Origin: Iris pallida
Taxonomy: Eukaryota; Streptophyta; Magnoliopsida; Asparagales; Iridaceae
DNA length: 64,000 nucleotides
Direction: 5' to 3'
Assembly (NCBI GenBank): GCA_029216955.1
Contig: JANAVB010005597.1
Span: 45,563,262-45,627,261 of the forward strand
Shown here: one piece after another, positions 48,065 to 60,522 of the stretch
How positions within the stretch are numbered: position 1 is the first letter of the stretch
Layout: every line of letters starts with the position of its first letter
Made by a program: the position numbers and the translations under genes
The notes under the pieces: generated by a model
The model's input: the letters and a program-made list of their open reading frames with translations, nothing else
The model's database searches: none
Told to the model about the DNA's origin: nothing

Positions 48065-48557
48065 AGTGGAAGCGCACATGGGAGCGTTGCACTTACTCAA
48101 CGCCGTGAAGACCAAGTCTGCTGTGTCGAGGACTCTGAGCATGGAGTTCATGTATATAGACGTGAGGATCAATGGCATGAGCACACGGGCGTTGGTTGAC
48201 ACGGGCGCCACTCACAACTTCATCACGGGCGCGGAGGTCCGTCGCTTGGGTCTAGCCTTGGAGGAAGATTCGGGCATGATGAAGGCGGTCAATGCGGAGG
48301 CGCGTCCCGTGCAGGGGGTAGCCAAGGGAGTCCGCATAGCGGTGAAAAATTGGTCGGGTGTTGCCAATTTCACTGTTACATCGCTGGATGACTTCAAGAT
48401 GATATTGGACATGGATTTCCTTATCGCGGCTAAGGCGATTCCGATGCCACATTTGGTAGTTGTCGGCTTCATGGAAGAAGGCTCATCGTGCATGGTGAAA
48501 GGTGCACGCGGCAAGCCTTCGAAGGGGACAGCTATCTCCCCTATTCAGCTCAAGTGA
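48027..48557 (+). CDS. Gypsy aspartic protease (retropepsin) in +1 frame
   Basis: The frame overlaps the end of gag in the +1 phase. The active site ALVDTGATHNFI (48190-48225) and the flap-distal hydrophobic stretch DDFKMILDMDFLIAA (48385-48429) identify a gag-asp retropepsin, which would process Gag. The part preceding about 48060 is probably not native. Downstream the frame ends at QLK with a TGA at 48555-48557, while the sequence continues readable in a shifted frame (VLEKKEGFEEE, from 48588) without RT motifs. Whether the +1 step from gag is programmed frameshifting or an indel cannot be told from one copy. Confidence 0.8.
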   Translation: MSSKAKMWRLRVEVEAHMGALHLLNAVKTKSAVSRTLSMEFMYIDVRINGMSTRALVDTGATHNFITGAEVRRLGLALEEDSGMMKAVNAEARPVQGVAKGVRIAVKNWSGVANFTVTSLDDFKMILDMDFLIAAKAIPMPHLVVVGFMEEGSSCMVKGARGKPSKGTAISPIQLK

Positions 48558-49124
48558 GGTGGCAAAAGGGAGACGGCATACCTAGCGGTGCTCGAGAAGA
48601 AGGAAGGCTTCGAGGAGGAAGGCCTTTCATGCGAGACCAAGGGTGTTGCAAAGGGGCGTCCCGAGGAGCCACTTCCACGGAGGGAGGTGGACCGTGCTAC
48701 TAGGCTGGGCTCGAGGGCAGAGAAGCATGTCGCAAGCTGCACGAAGGCAGAAGCGACGAAGCAGAGTAGCTCGCGCAAGGAGTTGCTCAAGGCTCGTGAG
48801 GGACATTCGGGTCGACAGTCTTGCAAGGGGACTCACATGCGCGGAGGTGTGCAGAACCATGTGCAGGTATGAGACAAGGGGGACTGACGACTCGATAGCC
48901 CGCACGAGATCTGTCCTTTGCCGAGGAGGGCATAGACCGAGGCCAGAGTTGGTGCGGCGAACCAGTTTGCTTCCGATCTTGAGGCGAAGATGGGCAAAGG
49001 GAAGCGTCACACGAGACGCACAAAGGAGGGACAATGCGCAACGATTGTGCCTACGAGAGTGGACATCGTTTCGAGACTTGCTGCACCCGTCGACGAGGGC
49101 GTCGACGAAACAGGTGGGAGAGAA

Positions 49125-49650
49125 TGTCACGCACAAAAGTTTGCACCCCACTGAGACGGATTTGCATAACGCTCCACGGACCGGGGTTATGCGGGAAGCT
49201 TCGAGAACATTTTAGAAGATGGCAAAAGTCTCTAGAAGATGGTGGATCTCTCCGGAAGGCCTAAGATCGTTCTAGGCGGTCCAAGATCCTTCTGGATGGC
49301 TCGAGAAGTTTTCTTTTATGTTCTTAAGGAATAAACCTGGAATATGCCGTTCCAGTTATGGTAGGAGGAATAATCCCTGGAATATTTTTTCCAAAAGTTT
49401 CCTTGTAAAGCTCTATGAGCCATTATAAATAAGGGGGGAGGTCTCATTTGTTCCTTACCACCCAAAGTTGTACTATTTTCTAGTATAGTGAAGTTTTAAT
49501 CTTCCACTCTCTCTCTCTTTTGTTCCACAATATTCTCAATATCGCCTTAGTGATCTAGCTAAGCGTTGGGGGAAGGCTTGCACAACTCTACGAGGAGGAA
49601 GATAGTGCGCCGCATGGGTCGAAGTGTAGCCTAAAATACTGTCCGTGACA
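49125..49650 (+). repeat. 3' LTR of the Gag-protease element
   Basis: It matches the left LTR end to end with scattered substitutions; it ends GTCCGTGACA, after which hAT transposase sequence resumes. Confidence 0.9.
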
Positions 49651-50636
49651 ATATGCCATTGTGTTCAGTGCAAGCTTTGGGTCTGGTGTAGCACTATGCT
49701 TGCGATTGTTTGCTCCATTAGTCAAGTTACTTTGATTGATCGATGGAGATAAAAAGCTATCAAAGGAGTTTATTTACGGGGAGCTTAAGCAAGTAAGAGA
49801 GCAATAAAGGCCGTGTTTCAGAACAATGAGATGAACTATAGGCCAATCATTGATTCAAAAGCCGCAGGTCGCCTTGATAGCCCATTGCATTTGGCGGGCT
49901 ACTTATTGAAACCTTATTATGCATATAAGGATACTAGCAGCTTTGATGATCCAACACTTAATGATGGACTTATACAACGTGTTGAGACTTTCTTCCCTGG
50001 TGATTTGGACATGCAAGACCGAATCATGAATGAGGAGTTGGGCAAATACAAGATGAAAGATGGTTTATTTGGAAGACCCTTGGCATTGAAAGGATGTATG
50101 AACAATGATGACAAGTATAATCCATGTATAATTATAACTGTTTAATTATTTAATAATGTTTGACTTATGTTTCATTGAAATTGAATTTCTATTTGCTAAT
50201 AATTATAATTTATTTTGATCAATAGTCCTTTGGTGGTCAAACTATGGAGGTTCTGCCCCCAATTTGTTGATAATTGCAAAAAAATTCTAGCTTTAACTAC
50301 AAGTTCTTCCAGATGTGAGAGAAATTGGAACACATTTGTGGGGGTAAGTATAATATAATCATAGATTCATAATACTCATTACTTAGTTATTAATTTCAAT
50401 AATTTAATCGTGTCTAACTTAGTATGAATTTTTCATGTAGATACATACAAAGAAAAGAAATATGCTAGATTTGGAAAGGTTGAACAATCTAGTCTACGTG
50501 CAATTTAATGCAAAATTCATAAATAAGAAGAAAAGAGAGGTGACTAATGATGTGCTACATTCTAGTGAGCCAATACATGCTCAAGGATGGGCGGTAGAGG
50601 GTGGCGATGATGATTGACGATGATAGTAGACCACAC

Positions 50637-52411
50637 TTTCACGCCCCGATCCCGCTAGGGTCGTTCGTCTTGCCTGGATCCCTGCGGGATCGTTCGTCCT
50701 CGCTAAGGCGTGATGCCGTGCAAGTCTAAGTTGTGCTTGCACAAGGCCATGTCCTGCACAAAACAACTAGTCAAGCAAAAACACACGCACACACGCATTC
50801 ATTGCAGAAAACCAAATATTGGACACAGAGATTTGAAATAGAAATACTTCTTTTATTGATAACTTGATAGGAATACAAGTACAAAGCTTTGCAAACTCAG
50901 ATTTGCCTTATCTTGGCTACATGATTCTCTTTAAAACTCTCTTTTGAAAATAGTCGCAATGCCCATACATCATATCCCTTTATTACAAGCTGGAAATGAA
51001 AAAACACCTTCAAAGGAAAAGAAACTTGAAACTTGACTGGAATGAAAGTAGCTTGAGGCAGTCCACAACTCTACTGGGCTAGACGAGCTTTAGTGCCTCA
51101 CTTGAAATCCTCCTGTCTCCTTTGCTTTCTGAAAAGGATGCCCACAACGTGGGTCGGCACGCATCATGTACTGGCGCGCGGCTCTTCGCCGAAACTCACA
51201 AATATCTGCACTAATTCAACATGTGAAGCTACATATTTACTAGTGCTCTTTCTACTTGTCTAGGTCCTTTTTAACAATTCATAAGAAACAAGACAGGAGA
51301 ATATTACATAACCAACTTACCCTTCGTCGACGGTCATCCCTGCACAAAACAGGTTAGCACAATTTGCATAACGAATATCTCATGTTTCATTCTTGCAGAT
51401 ATTGAAGTTCATACTTAGGGTCATGCAGGTGGCCTATCTACATGATAGTCCACGGGGTTATTTTCCATGATTAGCCGCTGTGACTCTTTGGTTCAGCTCG
51501 TCGCTAAGGACACAGATGTCGGCTACCCTTTTAACATGAGGTCTCTTTTACCTCAGGGTGCTCTTAATCTCTCATAGGCCGTGTGGTTCCAGGTGCCCCC
51601 AGATACCACCCGAGAGACAGATTTTGCCTTGTATACAAGTTGTCCAAGACCAAATGCATGCTCTAGCAGTTCTATCAGATGAGACAGATTTTGTTTACGG
51701 GCCATGACGCGTTCATTCCATGTCTTAACAGATATATGACATGTTCATTTCATGCCTTATTCTTATTCCTCTCAACATGTACAAGTCCGTCTGTACATGT
51801 CTACACTTTTATAGCATACTAGTAACAGAGCATATGATCATTCATTTGAAACAGATGTTTAGCAACACTTGAGCAAGCATTCAATTCGATTCATTTATCT
51901 TCTCTTATCTTTTGTTATTGTGGTATCGTTGATCATAGGAACGAGGCAACAGAGTAGACTAGAGATCATTTTTATTAGGGCGTACAAATAAATGCAATCC
52001 CGGTTAGAGCAACTCACAAAGATGAATCTTAGTTGAGAGAAGGAGGGACTTCACGCGCCGTTCACGAACAGTTCACGCGTCCTACATTGGCACCAACAGT
52101 TGATTAGCATACTTCGGTCTCTTTCTCTCAAGATTCGGAATGAATGCGAAATGCGATGAAAGCGAACAATGAAAACCAATCATCGAAAACCAACACGAAA
52201 ACGCATTCATCAAAACCAAGCAGCGAAAGAAAACATCCAACAAAACTCTTGGATTCATTTCAATAGAAGCCAATCCATCAATTGGAAAGGTTCATTGCAT
52301 TTCATCCGTGATCAATCGATACCGGCAAAGGTTTTCCCAAATACTCAGTTCAAGACTGAGTCAGCAAGCCGTAGGTATTACATAGTGGACCGCGAGGAGC
52401 GGGGCACTACA
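50637..52411 (-). repeat. 3' LTR of the gag-only gypsy element
   Basis: The full-length LTR on the minus strand runs from TGTAGTGCCCC (complement ending at 52411) to a slightly mutated end (TTTCACGCC instead of TGTCACGCC at 50637). It contains no gene; short open frames here are incidental. Confidence 0.88.
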
Positions 52412-52445
52412 TAATGACCCACTGAGAAAAAGTTGTCCTCAAAAC

Positions 52446-53397
52446 TTAAGAAACAAGCTCACCTCCGCTAGTATTGCATTCAGGATCAAGTAAGGTGGAG
52501 AGATTATAGACATGCGCTGTCGCAGTGTTGGCATTCCGCAACTGCTGATTGTGAGGATTGTCTCGAAGCGGCGGTGGGCCTGGCAGCGGCCCACGCTCTT
52601 CAGTATCGTCTCTGTTTCGATTTCTCTTTGGACAATTTCTGACGGCGTGACCCTGTTGGCCACAACTAAAACAAGCTTTATTTGCGACACGACAAACTTC
52701 CTTGGTGTGTCCACGCTTTCCACAGTGACTGCATTCGAAACCTTTCGCATAGCGACAGTCTTCATTCGCATGTCCTCGTCGACCGCAATGGGTACAAATT
52801 ATTTCATTTCGTGGTTCCCCATCGGTCTTTTTCTCACCGTCGTGGTACCTCTTAGTAGGCTGATTGCGACCATACTGAATCTTTGTTGACGCTTTCCTCA
52901 GGCTGAATTGTTCTACCTGCAGCGCCGCCTCAAAGGCCTGAGAGTACGACCCACATTCTCGGTTCAGTACGCTCAACTGAATGTCGTCATTCAGACCTTC
53001 AACGAATCGATCTATGCGGACCTGCTCCGTGGGTAACATAAGAGCAACAAAATTTGCCAGCTTAGCAAATTCAGATTCATACTCCTCTACGGACATATCT
53101 CCTTGTTTCAAAGTTATGAAGTCATTCTCCATTTTCTTACTCCTGGCTGGAGGCAGATATTGATCCAGAAATGCCTTCTTGAACGAGGCCCATGAAATCT
53201 TCCCATTCCTAGCTGTTGCGAGCAGCGTCGGCTTCTTCGCTTTCCACCAGTCTTTTGCCCGCAGCCGTAGTAGCAGAATGGCACACAATACCTTCTTGCT
53301 ACTCGGAACTCCTACGAATGTGAACAGACTTTCCATTTTATCGATCCAGTCCACCATCTTATCTGGTGATGTCCTGCCCTCAAATTCCGGAGGTTTC
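52446..53397 (-). pseudogene. Gypsy Gag, C-terminal part, three zinc knuckles
   Basis: Minus strand from 53397 (PPEFEGRTSPDKMVDWIDKME) through the retrotransposon Gag core (WASFKKAFLDQYLPP; SVEEYESEFAKLANF) to three consecutive CCHC knuckles: CTHCGRRGHANEDC, CSHCGKRGHTKEVC and CFSCGQQGHAVRNC (52630-52795). After the knuckles the frame passes through HVYNL directly into CNTSGGELVS and stops at 52446-52448, close to the LTR. Protease, RT and integrase are absent, as if deleted in one step. The reading frame is open throughout this part. The N-terminal part is at 60523-60815, beyond the nested element. Confidence 0.9.
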
Positions 53398-55410
53398 TGT
53401 CAAGCCCCGCTCCCGTAGGAGCGATCGTCCTCGCTAAGGCGTGATGCCGCACGGGCCTAGGTTGCGCCCGTGCAAGGCCAAGTCCAGAAACGACCGATTT
53501 GAGCTAGGCCACAGAGTCGCACAGAGTGTCCCCATTTGCAGCGGAAAGTAAATGAATACAAAGGGAAGCGAATTCAAACTCTTTATTGATATCCAAGAAG
53601 TTTACAAGCGGCGCTAGGCCAATATTACAAATCGCTCAAGCTCTCTCTCCCTGAAACATAAAAGGCGTGCCAAGTGACTTACAAGATGGAATGATTCATG
53701 ACGATGTTCCAATACATTATGTCCTGTATATGGTGCTCCAGCTCCTTGCAACGCTCCAAGGCTCGAGAGATAGCTCCGCGCCTTAGCACGTTCGAGGGAA
53801 GCTCCACACCGCCGACGTTTTCTGCTTCCTGCAAGCAGACTTTGGGGTTATCAGTACATTGTTATGCACTGGTGGGGAGGCTAGCTCGCCCACAATGCTA
53901 TCATTACCAAACACGTTCCATTTACTTTTGTGCATCTCTATCATTCATTGTCTTTCTAATCTTGCCTTAGGATCAGTTTCATGGCATATTTCATAGCCTA
54001 TCTCGTGTTGTCGAATACAAGTGTCGCATGGAAATTCATGCATAACTTACCCATACTTACCGTCCGGCCTTCCCTGTTCAATGCAAACCAAGTTAGTCAA
54101 CAATTTATGTGTAATATCATAACGTGATTCTTGGGAACATTCAATATCAAGGGCGTGTCCCTGCCTCAGTTTCTAGCGCGTCGTAGGCGTGTTTTCTAAC
54201 TCACTTGCACGAAATACTTTTGATCATTTATATGTTACAGTCAATGTCTGTTCAGAGGGTGCTTCATTCAGTCAACTTAGACTACTTTGATTTCAATGCA
54301 AGGACTTGCACGTGGATTGCCACCAGCAAAGCCCACTTAAATCTATATGCACCGGTCGCTGGCATGTCAGCCATTTTGGACATTTTCCCCTGTGGCATTC
54401 TCATCTATCAAGCGTGATGGCTGGTACACCTTGATAGACTATTGAATAACCGGCCCTACGTTTGGTTATGTGCCTAAGCCCGCACATTCTGTCCGCCCGT
54501 AGGCCATGATTTCGCCTAGGCCGGCCACGAAATCGTCGTTCGTTGCCCTTGGAATCCCTTTTCGCTCGTGCACGAGCCGTCCACGACCATTTCGTATTTT
54601 ATTATCTTTTTAACTTAACGGCTGTCTTTGAGCCATAGGCTAACCCTTAGCCATAATGCGTTATCGACCAGGTTGGCGTCCGTGCAGCGCGGGTAGCGAG
54701 CCCCGTTGCACGTGCCCGTCACACCTGTCGCTAACCATTCTTTCCTTTCTTATCTTTCACTTATTCTTTCCTTTCTTTCCTTCTTTCACTTGTTCATTGG
54801 TTCATTCACATATTCATTCTTTCATTCATACATTATGCAACTCCCCGTGCGGGAGTCGTCTTGGCGACCCTTCGGTCCCATAATCTTTCAATGTTGCTAA
54901 ACTCTACTCGGAACGACTATGTTGATAGTCTTCCCGTTTCATTGTTGTAAACCATTCATTGTTTCATTATTGGACGTATGAGGGACTTGAACGTAAGCTT
55001 GTGCCTTAGCACGAGCGTAGAGCGCGGTGCGAGAGATCTCACATTTTCCATATTCTATACAAGCATACAAGATGGGATTATTCTCTTAGCTAGGTGCGTT
55101 GAGTCCTTTATTAGCATGCATGGGGTTATCGCCTAGCGATTCTTGTGATAGTGTCCGTATTGTTATGTGTCTAGGCTAAGCACAGATGGGTTCATCGGAG
55201 CCACCCACCTTAGTGATGTTCGCATCGGCCGAGCGATACTCCGAGCGCGCCTTTGAAAGTCTAAGTCTGGATTCATCTTTGACGGGCCAATGTAAGCCTT
55301 GCATCGATTTTTCATCAGGTCGATGCCAACTCTTCGGGTCGACGGCTCGTTTGAGTCGTTGCACTTGCCGTTTGAATCGGCGTTCCGCTAGGGCGGAGCG
55401 GGTCATTACA
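53398..55410 (-). repeat. 3' LTR of the LARD-type element
   Basis: 2013 bp with TG...CA ends on the minus strand. Differs from its partner by a missing 12-bp TTTTCCATGTTC-type unit and one missing ATTC unit. Open frames within are duplicated in the partner LTR and are not genes. Confidence 0.92.
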
Positions 55411-58400
55411 TAATACACCACTCAAAACAAGTCTCGTCCTCGAGACTTCCTGAGTGCAGGTCATCCTACCATTTCTTAACTCGCGTCGTCGTATTTCTTA
55501 GGCAATCCCTATCGAACGGCTCTATCGTTCTATGACACCGAACTATACTCGATACCTTTCCAAGTTCCGTGTCGCATACGTTTGGTCGATTTTATTGAAT
55601 GGCTTTTCATTCATTACGGAGTTGATGGCACTTATTCAATTCAAGTGTTTCTTCGACTCGGTTGCTACTTCGACGTATCATAGGACTGAAACGGTCGCAC
55701 GAGGTGTGTTGTAATTCGTCAAATACGAGAGTCATAGGTTGAGGTTAACTCACTCATTTGTTCATGCGCATCGCAACACTCATTTGCAGCTGCATTCGAG
55801 TTCATCACATCGCTGAGTTTGGATCGTGCACATATTCAAGGCGTCCCCCGAATACGTACATTTCAACCAAGCTTAGCGATTAGCGAAGTCGGACAAGCTA
55901 CTCGTGATAGTTTTGATTTGCCGATCGTTTTGCTGACTTCGATTTAAAACCGAACTTGTGTGCATCTCACTATCGTTTATCTCGGTCATCGAGATGATTC
56001 GATTCATTTCTCAAGCGTTCTTGTCTACGAAATCAATATGATTTCTTCTTAGCGAAGTCGACCAAGTCTATGTAATTTTCGTCTGATTCGAGACCAAGCA
56101 TTACACTATCATCGAGTACGTCTTCCGACCAATGATTCAATTCGTTATCCCGACTTTACTTGTGCATCATCCATTCATATTATTCCTTTCGTTTGGGGCC
56201 ATTCTCGTTGTCGTTCACGCACACTCCCAATTCCCCGTCCTACTCTAAGTCTTGTTGCCCCAAGTCTATCGTCCGTCCAGACGATACCGTAAACCACACA
56301 GGTTCAATCACTCGGCATAGGGTCGTCCGCCTATCCGCTAGGTCATCTCACCAGGTCATAGTTACAAGCCAAGTCCATTGCTCATCGTGCAAGGTCGTTG
56401 CACGACGCTCGCCCCAAATCCTATGGTCAAACCATTTGTTTGCTTGTACGGGAGTTTCTACCCAAGTTTGTTTCACTCAAATTTCTAAACATCAAGCAGT
56501 GTTCCTCCTATTCGCATCAACACATTCTCCGCTCCATGTCTGAGCTCGTTTAGGAAAATCATCCTACGATAGGTTGTCCTCAATGAAATCCTTGACATGT
56601 CAGTCTCGTGCGTCCGCACTAGCAATTACCATAGTCTATCTTTTCAAGTATGTTTTGATATAATTCACCTATCCATCCTATCCAATTCACGTAGTCGATT
56701 ACAAGGTCGTCTAGCCTTGCAATATGTTGCGCCCCGATCTCACGCAAGTCTGATTATCCACGGCGGACATGAATCACCATGTCAACATTCCCGCAGAATA
56801 ATCGTCCTCATCGGGACGTAACTCTTGCGTTGCGTCTAGACTTGCTCATTTTCGATACGCGGATTGGGTCTACTCAATCCTCAAGTTTTCAATCTTTCAA
56901 GCACATAAATTCATTCTCGAGTCCACCTTCGCATCAAACCACAAGTCGAAGCATACGAATTGCCACGCCATGCAAGTGCCGATCACTCCCGCTGTACGAA
57001 TCACCATACCAGCGCTCACGCGGAGTGATAGCCCTAGTCGGCGTGACGCATGTGCGAGGCTGAAGTTGCGCTCGCATAAGACAAGAACGTCAACGTTGTG
57101 GTTATCGACGAAGCAAATCCAAACATTCCATTTCCTCCAAGCCAAGATCTCTATTCGATAGTCCGACCGTCATGCGTTCAACTAGAAAATTCTCGAGCCA
57201 AGTCTATCTTTTCCTCGACACATTTTTAACATCCCAAGTATAGCATCCAACGGAACAATGACATTTGCACGACCGTCATTCGCCGAGTCAGAGTGCCCCC
57301 GAGTTATCGCATATCGATCTTTGATACGCCTCAATACCATCGACGATATGCGTAACCTGACGATCTTCCTTTGCAACCAATTTCGAGTCGTGCGACGATG
57401 CCGTTGTCCGAGTTGGATATTCCACAATTTCATTTAATATTCAAGATCAAGTTCCGTCGCTCTTCCTCAAGCTCATTTCAAGATCGTTGTTCTAAACCCA
57501 AGTCACACTTTCTTTGAATCAATCCGAAATCGTATGCGCGATCCTCTAGGTTTCCTCGATCAAGACCATTCATTTCCATTCATCATTCCGAACCATTTTC
57601 TAACTCGCGTTGTCCATTGACAAGTTGTCCAACGACATCTCGTTCGGGACTTTTGAAGTCACAACCAACTAAGCGTGACACGTTCTAAGGCTTTGCGCGA
57701 TCGCATCGCCTCGCCAACATACTCGTTCTATCCGTAAATCCTTTAGTCTCGCTCGAACAATTTCTATGACGTCCATACACCACTCAGGGTTCGAGCCACT
57801 CGACTAGTCAAAGACACTCATTTTTATTCTTCTCCGAGCCTATCACATACACCACTCGGATTCAAGCCATACGATCTAGTCCTCAATCACGTTCGCGTCA
57901 TGCGCTAAGATATCCTTCAGATTCGTTTGACGAATCTCTAGCGTAATCGCTCACGTCGCCTCGACGTACTAAGTCGTTCGCACTAATCCTCAAAATCCAA
58001 GCCAATCTTTTGGGTACGCCTAAGCGTTAACTCGATAGCGTTCCTACCGATAGACACTCAAAGTGTATCTCCGTTCTCGATCGAGCGATACTTGATATCG
58101 CTCGCAACCCGATTGCACCCAAAAGTCGAGGTGCGCGACACGCGGACTAAGTTGTACCGCATAACCATCTCGTGCGGACTACATTCCGAGTTTGCACGCT
58201 CAATTGCTAGGGTCATCGTAGGACTAGTTAGGCATGCACGCGACATGTTAACTTTGCATGTGTTCTCTATCGAGTCAAGTTTAACATCGTTCGGCACAAA
58301 GGCCGTTGTCTATCGATCCCGTTCAACCGAGCACTCGTACGAGCTTTTGAAAGTATTAGACTTATTGTATGGAACATCCCAAGGCACAACGAGAGAGAGC

Positions 58401-58488
58401 GCATACTTCTTTTGTATCCAACGAGCTTTCAAAACTGAGAAAATCGAAATGAAGTCCAAGGACGTGAAGCCGTGCTCTAATACCAATC
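55411..58488 (-). other. Non-coding interior of the LARD-type element
   Basis: 3.08 kb with many short open frames (longest about 130 codons) on both strands, none with a Gag knuckle, DTGA protease, YxDD RT or DDE integrase signature. Base composition is notably less AT-rich than the rest of the window and CG dinucleotides are frequent (strings such as TCGTTCG, ATCGCTCG, TCGCATC). The left end on the minus strand carries CTCGAGGACGAGACTTG, reminiscent of a gypsy pol terminus (LEDE...). The remainder does not resemble a known domain. Confidence 0.8.
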
Positions 58489-60517
58489 TGTCAAGCCCCG
58501 CTCCCGTAGGAGCGATCGTCCTCGCTAAGGCGTGATGCCGCACGGGCCTAGGTTGCGCCCGTGCAAGGCCAAGTCCAGAAACGGCCGATTTGAGCTAGGC
58601 CACAGAGTCGCACAGAGTGTCCCCATTTGCAGCGGAAAGTAAATGAACACAAAGTGAAGCGAATTCAAACTCTTTATTGATATCCAAGAAGTTTACAAGC
58701 GGCGCTAGGCCGATATTACAAATCGCTCAAGCTCTCTCTCCCTGAAACATAAAAGACGTGCCAAGTGGCTTACAAGATGGAATGATTCATGACGATGTTC
58801 CAATACATTATGTCCTGTATATGGTGCTCCAGCTCCTTGCAACGCTCCAAGGCTCGAGAGATAGCTCCGCGCCTTAGCACGTTCGAGGGAAGCTCCACAC
58901 CGCCGACGTTTCCTGCTTCCTGCAAGCAGACTGTGGGGTTATCAGTACATTGTTATGCACTGGTGGGGAGGCTAGCTCGCCCACAATGCTATCATTACCA
59001 AACACGTTCCATTTACTTTTGTGCATCTCTATCATTCATTGTCTTTCTAATCTTGCCTTAGGATCAGTTTCATGGTATATTTCATAGCCTATCTCGTGTT
59101 GTCGAATACAAGTGTCGCATGGAAATTCATGCATAACTTACCCATACTTACCGTCCGGCCTTCCCTGTTCAATGTAAACCAAGTTAGTCAACAATTTATG
59201 TGTAATATCATAACGTGATTCTTGGGAACATTCAATATCAAGGGCGTGTCCCTGCCTCAGTTTCTAGCGCGTCGTAGGCGTGTTTTCTAACTCACTTGCA
59301 CGAAATACTTTTGATCATTTATATGTTACAGTCAATGTCTGTTCAGAGGGTGCTTCATTCAGTCAACTTAGACTACTTTGATTTCAATGCAAGGACTTGC
59401 ACGTGGATTGCCACCAGCAAAGCCCACTTAAATCTATATGCACCGGTCGCTGGCATGTCAGCCATTTTGGACATTTTCCCCTGTGGCATTCTCATCTATC
59501 AAGCGTGATGGCTGGTACACATTGATAGACTATTGAATAACCGGCCCTACGTTTGGTTATGTGCCCAAGCCCGCACATTCTGTCCGCCCGTAGGCCATGA
59601 TTCCGCCTAGGCCGGCCACGAAATCGTCGTTCGTTGCCCTTGGAATCCCTTTTCGCTCGTGCACGAGCCGTCCACGACCATTTCGTATTTTATTATCTTT
59701 TTAACTTAACGTCTGTCTTTGAGCCATAGGCTAACCCTTAGCCATAATGCGTTATCGACCAGGTTGGCGTCCGTGCAGCGCGGGTAGCGAGCTCCGTTGC
59801 ACGTGCCCGTCACACCTGTCGCTAACCATTCTTTCCTTTCTTATCTTTCACTTATTCTTTCCTTTCTTTCCTTCTTTCACTTGTTCATTGGTTCATTCAC
59901 ATATTCATTCATTCTTTCATTCATACATTATGCAACTCCCCGTGCGGGAGTCGTCTTGGCGACCCTTCGGTCCCATAATCTTTCAATGTTGCTAAACTCT
60001 ACTCGGAACGACTATGTTGATAGTCTTCCCGTTTCATTGTTGTAAACCATTCATTGTTTCATTATTGGACGTATGAGGGACTTGAACGTAAGCTTGTGCC
60101 TTAGCACGAGCGTAGAGCGCGGTGTGAGAGATCTCACATTTTCCATGTTCTTTTCCATATTCTATACAAGCATACAAGATGGGATTATTCCCTTAGCTAG
60201 GTGCGTTGAGTCCTTTATTAGCATGCATGGGGTTATCGCCTAGCGATTCTCGTGATAGTGTCCGTATTGTTATGTGTCTAGGCTAAGCACAGACGGGTTC
60301 ATCGGAGCCACCCACCTTAGTGATGTTCGCATCGGCCGAGCGATACTCCGAGAGCGCCTTTGAAAGTCTAAGTCTGGATTCATCTTTGACGGGCCAATGT
60401 AAGCCTTGCATCGATTTTTCATCAGGTCGATGCCAACTCTTCGGGTCGACGGCTCGTTTGAGTCGTTGCACTTGCCGTTTGAATCGGCGTTCCGCTAGGG
60501 CGGAGCGGGTCATTACA
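58489..60517 (-). repeat. 5' LTR of the LARD-type element
   Basis: 2029 bp, nearly identical to 53398-55410, followed on the minus strand by the primer-binding site at 58473-58484. Confidence 0.92.
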
Positions 60518-60522
60518 GTTTC

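Larger units (their letters stand above)
46313..49650 (+). mobile_element. Non-autonomous Ty3/gypsy Gag-protease element (TR-GAG-like)
   Basis: LTRs 46313-46839 and 49125-49650 (527 and 526 bp) start TGTCACGCACAAAAG and end GTCCGTGACA. Flanks CATAT and ATATG share only ATAT, so the duplication is partial or shifted. A primer-binding site TGGTATCAGAGC lies at 46842-46853 and a purine-rich CAGGTGGGAGAGAA precedes the right LTR. The 2285-bp interior encodes Gag and an aspartic protease but no RT, RNase H or integrase, so it depends on a partner gypsy element. It interrupts the hAT transposase between its DUF659 and C-terminal parts. LTR divergence is around 6-7% by eye. Confidence 0.9.
44916..50617 (+). 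pseudogene. hAT transposase pseudogene (BED, DUF659, dimerisation)
   Basis: From MSGSGSN (44916) the frame breaks, then a BED-type zinc finger follows at 45022-45255 (CKLCHKICFGGIYRLKQHVGH), a DUF659 region at about 45590-46210 (CSIMTDAWTDRKRRSIMN; an intron at about 45722-45811 ending AAAG; QVVTDNASNN; TSCATHTIDLML), and the C-terminal part at 49800-50160 (NYRPIIDSKAAGRLDSPLHLAGYLL). The hAT dimerisation region is at about 50226-50340 with the ERNW signature (SSSRCERNWNTF), ending near VYVQFNAKFINKKK and a stop at 50615-50617. Stops and frameshifts are frequent, and a Gag-protease LTR element interrupts it at 46313-49650. It would have cut and pasted elements with TTCTAAAAATC ends, but cannot now. 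Confidence 0.88.
53398..60517 (-). mobile_element. Young non-autonomous gypsy-like element (LARD-type), 7.1 kb
   Basis: Two LTRs of about 2.0 kb (53398-55410 and 58489-60517) are flanked by a perfect 5-bp duplication GTTTC (53393-53397 and 60518-60522). LTRs start TGTAATGACCCGCTCC and end GGGGCTTGACA on the minus strand. The primer-binding site TGGTATTAGAGC (complement of 58473-58484) sets minus orientation. The 3078-bp interior has no Gag, protease, RT, RNase H or integrase signature. It splits the gag of the surrounding gypsy element between FLDVK and PPEFEG. The LTRs differ by about 20 substitutions plus 4-bp and 12-bp length changes by eye, near 1%, so the insertion is recent. Confidence 0.93.

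Noticed and set aside
48643..49215. 190-codon plus-strand frame and its antisense partners
   Set aside because: Arg/Ser-rich, runs into the LTR and has no RT or integrase motif; an alternative-frame reading of degenerate element sequence.
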